Positions 5,631 to 12,041 of a stretch of DNA of 12,321 bases are shown here, piece by piece. The DNA lies in the NCBI GenBank assembly GCA_965372135.1, contig CBDVBD010000095.1:1-12321 (forward strand). Direction: 5' to 3'. Every line of letters begins with the position of its first letter. Position 1 is the first letter of the stretch. Under the pieces are notes generated by a model, which saw only the letters and a list, made by a program, of their open reading frames with translations, was not told the DNA's origin and did no database searches. Source of the DNA: CBDVBD01 sp965372135 (GTDB taxonomy: Bacteria > Electryoneota > RPQS01 > CBDVBD01). Both the position numbers and the translations under genes were made by a program.

Positions 5631-6878
5631 TTATCCCCACACCTTCACTACCCGGTAAAAGTACTTACCGCTCGATGCCAAAACTCCAGAATCAACGTAC
5701 ATATTCCCGTTGAGGGTAGCGATTTCATCATAAGTAACGAAGTCGGGATCTGTGCTGCGCTGTACTTTGATTAAACCCATGTATTCCGGAGTTGACCAGC
5801 TTAGCACCACATCCTGACCCACCGGTTCAACCGTCAAATTCGTCACTGCCATCGACGGATTCTGGACATCCATGCGATCGATAGCTGCCAGGTCCGCTGT
5901 GCCAAGAAAGTAAGGAGCTCCGGCAGCGGTATCCACGTGAGTGGAAATGCCGATAGTCGAGCAGCCGGCGTCATCTAAAATCTGACGTCCAATGGCATCC
6001 ACCGCCACTCGGTCTTCCCCTAAGATAATCCCATCGTATATCATGTTGGGCGATCCACCGGGACCTCCATAATAAACACCAAAAATCGCATCAACAATGT
6101 GCAGCGTTTCCTGCACATCCAACACATCCCGGATCTGCTGATTCAGTGCGGGAATATAGGGATTGCAGTAGCCTCCGTGCAGGCCACCGGGGCTGTGAAT
6201 CGAGCCAAGATGGTTCTTCATAGATAGTGTTACTCCTGCAAAGCTATGATTCTTCAGGACGGCGAAATCAATCAGGTAATCGCAATAGTTGGTGAGAATG
6301 TTTGAGGGTCGTTGGTAAGAGCCATTACAGTTTAAATACATGCTGTTGTAGCCCACCACATTGGTGCCGAAACAGCGGACGCCGGTGGAACCCGTGTTAA
6401 TCGTGTATCCGCCATTTTGAAGACGCCAGGAGGTGTTATCCCAGATGATAATGTTATTGGCGGGAAAAGGGTTACCACCCGGATTCATCTGCAGCAATCC
6501 GTTGATCAGAGCATCCACCACGATTGGATGCGTGCAAAGATTGTAGAGGCAGTTCACTTTGATACCGATAACGCTGCTGGTGGTAATCCCAGGGAGTACT
6601 GCTAAATAAGCCTCACCGATGTCAACCATTCCCGTAAAGCGTCGGATCGCCTCGTCCATCATCACTTGCGCAATATTAGCCACCACTTGAGAGCCTGAAT
6701 GTGCGTCATCATCTCGCACCACCACTATCCGGGGATCATCCAGTAGGTTGGAAGCGCGAGATCGACGGCTGATAATAGAAAATGGTCCTGCCGAAAGACC
6801 GAAAGCTGCAGCGGTGGTTCCAGCGGTTTTAAGGAATTCCCTCCGCTTGATCTTTCCCGATGTTGAGTCTTTTTTCAT
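5631..6878 (-). CDS. TAT-exported DUF362-domain protein with C-terminal FnIII-like domain
   Basis: A 415-residue protein. KRREFLK at residues 11-17, followed by an Ala/Gly-rich hydrophobic stretch, is a twin-arginine signal. The DUF362 domain spans about 45-335 (VIGIKVN at 103-109, IIIWDN, VTLSMKNHLGSIH at 216-228, VDAIFGVYYGGP, GEDRVAVDA). H211, H223, H228, H234 and C238 keep the spacing found in the other two paralogues. Residues about 345-415 look like a fibronectin type III domain (VTNLTVEPVG, VVLSWSTPE, DSGVLASSGKYFYRVV). Unlike the DUF362 protein at 786 it has no T9SS tail, so it may remain periplasmic or use a partner. It is about 70% identical by eye to the gene upstream (6890-8140), with only 11 bases between; the pair is a tandem duplication in one operon. 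Only a weak GGA precedes the ATG, so translation may be coupled to the upstream gene. The biochemical role is unknown. Confidence 0.88.
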   Translation of the reverse strand: MKKDSTSGKIKRREFLKTAGTTAAAFGLSAGPFSIISRRSRASNLLDDPRIVVVRDDDAHSGSQVVANIAQVMMDEAIRRFTGMVDIGEAYLAVLPGITTSSVIGIKVNCLYNLCTHPIVVDALINGLLQMNPGGNPFPANNIIIWDNTSWRLQNGGYTINTGSTGVRCFGTNVVGYNSMYLNCNGSYQRPSNILTNYCDYLIDFAVLKNHSFAGVTLSMKNHLGSIHSPGGLHGGYCNPYIPALNQQIRDVLDVQETLHIVDAIFGVYYGGPGGSPNMIYDGIILGEDRVAVDAIGRQILDDAGCSTIGISTHVDTAAGAPYFLGTADLAAIDRMDVQNPSMAVTNLTVEPVGQDVVLSWSTPEYMGLIKVQRSTDPDFVTYDEIATLNGNMYVDSGVLASSGKYFYRVVKVWG

Positions 6879-6889
6879 AATTTAATCCG

Positions 6890-8140
6890 TTACGCCCAAG
6901 ATTTTACTACACGGTAGAAATATTTAGTGTTTGATGCTAAAATCCCGGAATCGATGTAGGAATTCCCGTTGAGGGTAGCGATTTCATCATAAGTAGCGAA
7001 GTCGGGATCTGTGCTGCGCAACACCTTGATTAAGCCGGTATATTCCGGAGTAGACCAGCTTAACAGCATATCCTGATCCGCCGGTTCAACCGTCAAATTC
7101 ATCACGGCTATCGACGGATTCTGGACATTCATGCGATCGATGGCTGTCAAGTCCGCTGTACCCAGAAAATAAGGGGCACCGGCGGCGGTATCCACGTGAG
7201 TGGCGATGCTGATAGTCGTACAGCCATAGTCGGCCAAAATGCTTCTCCCGACAGCGTCCACAGCCACGCGGTCTCCGCCCATGATGACCCCGTCGTAGAT
7301 CATATTTGGGGAACCGTAAGGACCACCGTAATACACCCCAAAGATGGCGTCAATGAAAAATAAACATTCCTGAACAGTTAGCACATTGCTAATCTGCTGA
7401 TTCAGGGAAGGTATATAGGGGTCGCAGAAGTTTCCGTGCATGCCACTTGGGTTGTGAATGGAGCCAAAATGGTTTTTCAAAGTGACTGTTACTCCGGCTA
7501 TGCCATGATTCTTTAAGACAGCAAAATTAATCAGGTAGTCGCAGTAGTCAGTGAGGATGTTTGAGGGATGCTGATTGGAACCATTGCAGTTCAGATACAT
7601 GCTGTTGTAACCTACCATATTAGTGCCGATACATCGGACCCCGCTTGATCCAATGTTGATCGTAAAGCCAGAGTTCTGAAGTTCGGATGAAGAGTTGTCC
7701 CAGATTATGATATTGTTGTCGGGGAAGGGATCGCCTCCAATATTCATCCTGAGCAGACCGTTGATCAAGGATTCCACCATGACCGGGTGAGTAGGACATG
7801 TGCTGTGTCGACTGTTTACTTTTATACCAATAACGCTGTTAGTGGTGATACTTGGCATCGTGGATTGATAAGCAGCTCCGATATCTGAGATGCCGGTATA
7901 CCGCCGAATAGCTTCATCCATCATCACCTGCACGATATCTTGATTGATCTGCGTCCCGGAATGAGCCTGATCGTCTCGTACCACCACCACGCGAGGGTCG
8001 TCCAATAGGTCTCGAGCATAAGATTTCCGTTTGAATATGGAAAATGTTCCGATTGAGGCGCCCACCGCCGCAGTTACCGTTGACGCCTTTTTTAGAAATT
8101 CCCTTCTTTTCATCTCTTTGTCTCTGGCTTCCGATGACAT
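6890..8140 (-). CDS. TAT-exported DUF362-domain protein with C-terminal FnIII-like domain (tandem paralogue)
   Basis: The ATG at 8140 is chosen because GAGG lies 5 bases upstream and because it puts the twin-arginine motif KRREFLK at residues 11-17, exactly as in the paralogue. A longer frame from 8191 adds 17 residues with no ribosome-binding site and would bury the TAT signal. The product has 416 residues: TAT signal to about 43, DUF362 domain about 45-336 (VIGIKVN, IIIWDN, VTVTLKNHFGSIH, IDAIFGVYYGGP, GGDRVAVDA), then an FnIII-like domain (MNLTVEPADQ, MLLSWSTPEY, KYFYRVVKS). H212, H224, H229, H235 and C239 repeat the shared pattern. It is first in the leftward three-gene unit, with a plausible promoter at 8212-8240. 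Similarity to the neighbour is strongest over the 3' third of the gene. No T9SS tail and no Fe-S cysteine motif are present. Function is unknown. Confidence 0.88.
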   Translation of the reverse strand: MSSEARDKEMKRREFLKKASTVTAAVGASIGTFSIFKRKSYARDLLDDPRVVVVRDDQAHSGTQINQDIVQVMMDEAIRRYTGISDIGAAYQSTMPSITTNSVIGIKVNSRHSTCPTHPVMVESLINGLLRMNIGGDPFPDNNIIIWDNSSSELQNSGFTINIGSSGVRCIGTNMVGYNSMYLNCNGSNQHPSNILTDYCDYLINFAVLKNHGIAGVTVTLKNHFGSIHNPSGMHGNFCDPYIPSLNQQISNVLTVQECLFFIDAIFGVYYGGPYGSPNMIYDGVIMGGDRVAVDAVGRSILADYGCTTISIATHVDTAAGAPYFLGTADLTAIDRMNVQNPSIAVMNLTVEPADQDMLLSWSTPEYTGLIKVLRSTDPDFATYDEIATLNGNSYIDSGILASNTKYFYRVVKSWA

Positions 8141-8211
8141 CGTATCCTCACGAAAAGGGCAAAAACACCGTAATTGCCAATCCAAAAACATCTTTAAAAT
8201 ATGATTATAAT

Positions 8212-8240
8212 AAAATACAGAAATTTCCGTTTATTATCAA
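8212..8240 (-). promoter_or_regulatory. Promoter candidate of the DUF362/DUF362/LamG unit
   Basis: On the minus strand TTGATA (8240-8235), 17 bases, TATTTT (8217-8212). A start near 8205 would leave a leader of about 65 bases before the ATG at 8140. Confidence 0.4.
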
Positions 8241-8470
8241 GTGAAATCTTCGGTCAAAAAAAATATCCATCTTCCCATTATCAGCATTCTGATTTGACTG
8301 TAATACCTCTTTAACAGGATGATTTTAAAGAAGGTCCTATTGATTTAGGTTATCATCATATCTAACCGCCATTGATTTTAATAAAGCATGTATGGAGGTT
8401 TCTATTAGGATTTTCAATATAATTAATATATCCCAAAAAGAACTGCTATTCATTATTAGTAAAATTCTGC

Positions 8471-8499
8471 TTGCCTTTAACCGATACATATAGTATATT
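8471..8499 (+). promoter_or_regulatory. Promoter candidate of the barrel/cytochrome unit
   Basis: TTGCCT (8471-8476), 17 bases, TATATT (8494-8499), about 72 bases upstream of the barrel-protein ATG. The region is AT-rich, so other -10-like boxes occur. Confidence 0.4.
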
Positions 8500-8571
8500 C
8501 GTATCAAGTTTGTCATAATAGTGAAAGATGTAGATGGTTGCATTCTCCATAAAACCTTATAAGAACCGATT

Positions 8572-9816
8572 ATGTTTTTTCAAAAACTACCACAACAGTG
8601 TATAATCTCAACTGTATTGGTTGGGTTTGCTCTCTCTTTAATCACCGCCAACTGTCTTGCCACTAACCTCCGGGGTTCTTTCATCACCCTTGGCAAGGGG
8701 TACCAGGATCTGGCACAGGATGACCATTTTATCTTGGCACAGGGACTACGCCTCCATGCCACTCGGATTGGCGATAGCAATCTATCATTTCACACCTATG
8801 TCCAGTACTACGGTGATACCGCGGATGATTTCGGTGATTCAGGAACCTTCCGATTTTATCACGGGTACCTGAAATACCAAGATCCCAACACTCCGGTAAG
8901 AGGGAGAATCGGGAGGTTCTTTTTGTTCCGTGGTGTTGCGTTGGGGGTGTTGGATGGTGGAGAAGTGACATTTCGCCTCGGTAATGGGTTCGAGGTGACC
9001 GGTTTCGGAGGGTTCCAAGGTCCCCTCAGCCGGGAATTCGAATTCGATGAAGACGGTGAAAACGCCATGTTCGGTGGTGAAATCCGTTGGCGTCCACGTA
9101 CTGCCCCGTTTGGGACCATGACGGTTTTGGCGTTGAGCTTTACCCACCAGGAACGTTTCGGAGAAGATACTCGAGACCTAACGGGATTAACCTACAGCTT
9201 CCGGTTAGGGAATAAATGGCGAGTGCTGAATGTAGCACAAATCAGAATGGCGTCAAGTCCTCTCCGGAAGGTCTTATCACGCTGGCAGTATTACAGTGAT
9301 CAGTGGCATCTGCGCCTGGAGGCTGGAGTATTGAACCCCGACATATCAGCCGAATCGTGGTTTGAGGAATTCCAACATGGAACCATGATGCGTGGACGTG
9401 CTGCTGTGGAACATTATTTCGAGCCCCGAAAATGGGGTTTGGGTATATCTGCACTGGTATTCGGCGCCGAAGAAATGGGTTTCCAAGGAGGACCGGTGTT
9501 GATTTTCCCCTACGGGAGATTCGGCTACAACAGCAGCAGCGGCGAACAAGCTCGCAACAACGTGTGGTGGGGATATGCGCGATATGGTCCGGTGTCCTAT
9601 GTCGATCTTTTCGCTTACGTCGCCGGCTCCGAATTCGAATGGGAAGCGTTCGACATCACCCCCCAAAAAACCACCATGTTGAATATCGGAACCGAAGTGC
9701 GACCACCATTCCTTAAACGTACTGAATGGAAATTGGAGTGGCAGAATTACACCACACCACAGTTAGATGCCGATCGCCGCATTCTAATTAGCTTTCGCTG
9801 GAATTTTGATTATTAG
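8572..9816 (+). CDS. Outer-membrane beta-barrel protein of a cytochrome-associated unit
   Basis: A 414-residue protein with a Sec signal peptide (hydrophobic residues about 11-28, likely cleavage after CLA at 31). The mature protein has no cysteine and no CXXCH. It is made of alternating amphipathic strands with many aromatic girdle residues and Gly/Asp turns (FHTYVQYYG, FRFYHGYLKY, RGRIGRFFLFRG, RWRVLNVAQI-like strands, WWGYARYGPVSYVDLFAYVAG) and ends in an aromatic outer-membrane signature (ISFRWNFDY). That is the profile of an outer-membrane barrel. An 11-haem cytochrome follows after 8 bases and a membrane-anchored one after that, so it is the natural candidate for the sheath of a porin-cytochrome conduit, the role of MtrB or OmbB. 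I do not recognise it as a member of those named families; its length is closer to the shorter, Geobacter-type barrels than to MtrB. It could also be a general porin co-transcribed with cytochromes. The ribosome-binding site is weak (AAGAA). Confidence 0.85.
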   Translation: MFFQKLPQQCIISTVLVGFALSLITANCLATNLRGSFITLGKGYQDLAQDDHFILAQGLRLHATRIGDSNLSFHTYVQYYGDTADDFGDSGTFRFYHGYLKYQDPNTPVRGRIGRFFLFRGVALGVLDGGEVTFRLGNGFEVTGFGGFQGPLSREFEFDEDGENAMFGGEIRWRPRTAPFGTMTVLALSFTHQERFGEDTRDLTGLTYSFRLGNKWRVLNVAQIRMASSPLRKVLSRWQYYSDQWHLRLEAGVLNPDISAESWFEEFQHGTMMRGRAAVEHYFEPRKWGLGISALVFGAEEMGFQGGPVLIFPYGRFGYNSSSGEQARNNVWWGYARYGPVSYVDLFAYVAGSEFEWEAFDITPQKTTMLNIGTEVRPPFLKRTEWKLEWQNYTTPQLDADRRILISFRWNFDY

Positions 9817-9824
9817 AAACCATC

Positions 9825-10736
9825 ATGAAACAAAACACCAGTGTCTTAATTGTATCGCTCTGGGTAATGATTTGCTTATTGTGGATTACCACTGGCGGTG
9901 ATGCAGTCGCCGGCGACCCTAAGGCGGAGTTAAAGTTCGATCACACCATCCACGTGGAAGGTGTCGAAATGGGATGTGGCGACTGCCATGCGTTAGCCAA
10001 CCAGTCCAACGTTCCCGATGATCGACTGAATCCGGATAAGGCGGTCTGCGCTGATTGTCATGACGTGGAAGATCAATCCGAATGCACAACGTGTCACAGC
10101 AATCCGCAGCAGGTCAATCCAATCTCTTCCCGGGTTGAATTCTACGATTTCTTCGATCATCAAAAACATCTGGGAACCGGCTTAGACTGCGAAAGTTGTC
10201 ATGCAGGAGCCGCCCAATCCACCCAGGTCACTTTGGAATCAACCCTGCTCCCTTTGATGGCGGATTGCATCGACTGCCACTGGAAGGAAGGGCAGACCTT
10301 GGATTGTGGTGCGTGCCATTACGGCGTACATCCTATCCCCAGCGACTTCGGTACTATGTCATGGCGGCGAACCCACGGACCCGAGGCAGCAGCCGATCCG
10401 GAACGATTTAAAACACACTTCGAATTGGGATATTGCGAAGACTGCCACCAGGGATTAAATCTATCTGGCGACGTTCACCCTCAAGGTTGGATGTTTACTC
10501 ATGGCGTCGAATCGTCTTCCGGCGGGGAATGTCTAATCTGCCACGAGGATCGCACGTATTGTTCCGGCTGTCACCGTACCATGATGTTGCCGATTCCCCA
10601 TCCGTTGGGTGATCCTACGTATGCGAATCGCAGTTCAGGTGGAAGCCATTCCTCGGATGCAAAAACATTCTTTGACGCTTGTATTTCCTGTCATGATGTG
10701 GGCGCCGATGATATCACTTGTGCCAAATGTCATTAG
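9825..10736 (+). CDS. Periplasmic 11-haem c-type cytochrome
   Basis: A 303-residue protein with a Sec signal peptide cleaved near AVA (residues 27-29). Eleven CXXCH motifs start at residues 51, 75, 87, 122, 148, 161, 204, 236, 246, 286 and 299. Apart from the motif histidines the protein has exactly eleven others (residues 40, 43, 112, 115, 169, 184, 198, 218, 226, 259 and 275), the number needed for bis-histidine ligation of every haem. Paired phrases (FDHTIHV and FDHQKHL, each before a CXXCH group) recall class III/c7-type cytochromes. The last haem motif is at the very C-terminus (CAKCH, then stop). Located 8 bases after the barrel gene and 6 bases before the next cytochrome, it is the likely electron carrier inserted in or docked to the barrel from the periplasmic side, like MtrA or OmaB. 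No known orthologue is assigned. No clear ribosome-binding site precedes it, so translational coupling is likely. Confidence 0.93.
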   Translation: MKQNTSVLIVSLWVMICLLWITTGGDAVAGDPKAELKFDHTIHVEGVEMGCGDCHALANQSNVPDDRLNPDKAVCADCHDVEDQSECTTCHSNPQQVNPISSRVEFYDFFDHQKHLGTGLDCESCHAGAAQSTQVTLESTLLPLMADCIDCHWKEGQTLDCGACHYGVHPIPSDFGTMSWRRTHGPEAAADPERFKTHFELGYCEDCHQGLNLSGDVHPQGWMFTHGVESSSGGECLICHEDRTYCSGCHRTMMLPIPHPLGDPTYANRSSGGSHSSDAKTFFDACISCHDVGADDITCAKCH

Positions 10737-10742
10737 TATTCA

Positions 10743-11888
10743 ATGGATTATGAAATGAATAAACGATCAGTGTTCGTCCAAGAATTTACCCCGATAATTC
10801 TCATTTGCATCGGCATCATCGGGATTATCATATTCTTGATGTTCTTAGGCTGTGATACCAAACGGAATGAAGATTGGCCTGGTTTCGGTACCAGTGCTGG
10901 AATTCATCCGTTTGCCACTCCCTACCCGGACAATCATTCCGTTTATCTATCAGGAAACCTGTATCCCCTGAGTGACTGCCAAGCCTGTCATGGAGATGAT
11001 TACGACGGCGGCACCAGCGGCGTGTCCTGTTTAACCTGCCACACCGATCCCGGTGGACCGGAAGCCTGCGGCACCTGTCATGATATGCCTCCTGCCGACC
11101 CTCATCCACAGTACACATCCTGCAATTGGTGTCACAGTGAAGTCGTGGATGCCAACAACAGCATCATTGACAGTACATTGCATATTAATGGATTAGTGGA
11201 TATAGAATTGGAAGATACGCATCCTTTCGCTGAACCGTACCAAGATAATCATCCCGAATATTTGCAGACGAATCTCTTCCCGCTTGAAGACTGCCAGGCT
11301 TGTCACGGTTTCAATTATGCCGGAGGACTCAGCGAAGAGTCCTGCCTGGATTGTCATACCTATCCCGGAGGTCCGGAAGCCTGCAACACCTGCCACGGGA
11401 ACTTCAGCGCCGATCCTGAGATACATTCCAATCAAGCGCCCCCACCCGATGTTGTGGGGAACATATCCACTGATTTAGTGACGGTCGGAGCGCATACATC
11501 ACACTTGGAAGGGGTGCAGTACACTGATGGTATCCAGTGTATCGATTGTCATCTTGTGATCCTGAGTTGGAACACCTCGGGACATATCGATCCATCTCCT
11601 GCGGAAGTACCATTCGATGGTATAGCCGTGCAGGGCGGTGCAACTCCAGTCTGGGACCGCACTTCAGAAACCTGCAGTGGAACCTATTGCCATGGGGACG
11701 CTGTTCCGGTATGGACCACAGTCAACGGCACTCAGGCAACATGCGGTTCCTGTCACGGTATTCCGCCGCCCGAACCCCATTTCACATGGCCCACGCTTGA
11801 GCAATGTTCCACGTGCCATGCTCAGGTCATCGACAGCACCGGCACTATTATCGCACCAGATCTGCACCTGAACGGTACAGTGAATTAG
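10743..11888 (+). CDS. Membrane-anchored multihaem cytochrome (10 CXXCH plus one CX4CH), lipoprotein-like
   Basis: A 381-residue protein. A second ATG at 10755 (residue 5) has a GGA at usual distance and may be the real start. The N-terminus has a hydrophobic segment (about 17-36) ending in FLGC at 34-37, a loose lipobox; C37 is followed by Asp, which in E. coli would retain a lipoprotein in the inner membrane, a rule not general to other phyla. CXXCH motifs start at 79, 96, 109, 127, 184, 201, 214, 266, 334 and 355; C311 begins CSGTYCH, the CX4CH type known from Geobacter CxxxxCH/CXXCH domains (TIGR01904). Residues 55-113 and 160-218 are an internal duplication (42 of 59 identical). Residues 109-153 resemble 334-380, so the module occurs at both ends. 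Twelve other histidines are available as ligands. Last gene of the cytochrome unit, it would be the surface or membrane-facing terminal cytochrome of the conduit. Confidence 0.92.
   Translation: MDYEMNKRSVFVQEFTPIILICIGIIGIIIFLMFLGCDTKRNEDWPGFGTSAGIHPFATPYPDNHSVYLSGNLYPLSDCQACHGDDYDGGTSGVSCLTCHTDPGGPEACGTCHDMPPADPHPQYTSCNWCHSEVVDANNSIIDSTLHINGLVDIELEDTHPFAEPYQDNHPEYLQTNLFPLEDCQACHGFNYAGGLSEESCLDCHTYPGGPEACNTCHGNFSADPEIHSNQAPPPDVVGNISTDLVTVGAHTSHLEGVQYTDGIQCIDCHLVILSWNTSGHIDPSPAEVPFDGIAVQGGATPVWDRTSETCSGTYCHGDAVPVWTTVNGTQATCGSCHGIPPPEPHFTWPTLEQCSTCHAQVIDSTGTIIAPDLHLNGTVN
10905..11081 (+). repeat. Internal three-haem module, copy 1
   Basis: Codes for residues 55-113 of the anchored cytochrome, starting HPFATPYPDNH and ending EACGTCH, with three CXXCH motifs. 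The partner copy is at 11220-11396. Confidence 0.75.
11220..11396 (+). repeat. Internal three-haem module, copy 2
   Basis: Codes for residues 160-218, starting HPFAEPYQDNH and ending EACNTCH. It matches copy 1 at 42 of 59 residues with no gaps, so all haem spacings are preserved. Confidence 0.75.
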
Positions 11889-11968
11889 TACTATGTAGTT
11901 TCGGAAATAGACTCTCTACTTAAAAATTCCCATATTATAGACTACTTGAAAATAATTGAAAAAAAGAG

Positions 11969-11997
11969 TTGACAATTGGGAATTTTTTCACTATATT
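11969..11997 (+). promoter_or_regulatory. Strong sigma70-like promoter of the MarR-family gene
   Basis: TTGACA (11969-11974, consensus), 17 bases, TATATT (11992-11997). The start would be near 12004, about 38 bases before the ATG at 12042. This gives the regulator its own promoter, separate from the cytochrome unit. TTGACAG recurs at 11999-12005 and 12015-12021, overlapping the predicted start and leader. Confidence 0.6.
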
Positions 11998-12041
11998 GTT
12001 GACAGTAGCAATTATTGACAGCATTAACGAATGGAATTCGG

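Larger units (their letters stand above)
8141..8571. other. AT-rich divergent intergenic region
   Basis: No gene is supported in these 431 bases. The DNA is clearly more AT-rich than the flanking genes. It holds a leftward promoter candidate for the DUF362 unit, a rightward candidate for the cytochrome unit and some 230 bases between them in which I see no strong hairpin, repeat or operator. The short open frame at 8337-8543 on the minus strand is low-complexity and has no ribosome-binding site. Confidence 0.65.

Noticed and set aside
5620..5640. GTG at 5640 as start of the LamG protein (7 extra residues)
   Set aside because: It overlaps the upstream gene, has no ribosome-binding site, and the ATG at 5619 has AGGA at the right distance and begins a clean signal peptide.
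786..8140. DUF362 proteins as ferredoxin-type iron-sulphur proteins
   Set aside because: Some DUF362 relatives carry 4Fe-4S motifs, but none of these three has a CX2CX2CX3C motif.
8141..8191. ATG at 8191 as start of the first DUF362 gene of the leftward unit
   Set aside because: The 17 extra residues would bury the TAT signal; the ATG at 8140 has GAGG upstream and aligns with the paralogue's start. The added part also lies downstream of the predicted transcription start but has no ribosome-binding site.
8337..8543. Open frame of 68 codons on the minus strand in the divergent AT-rich gap
   Set aside because: Low-complexity Ile/Leu/Ser-rich product typical of AT-rich non-coding DNA, no ribosome-binding site, and it covers the likely cytochrome-unit promoter.
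8572..9816. Barrel protein as a true MtrB/PioB homologue
   Set aside because: It is much shorter than MtrB, the mature part has no cysteine (MtrB has an N-terminal CXXC), and I see no family signature; only the neighbourhood suggests the role.
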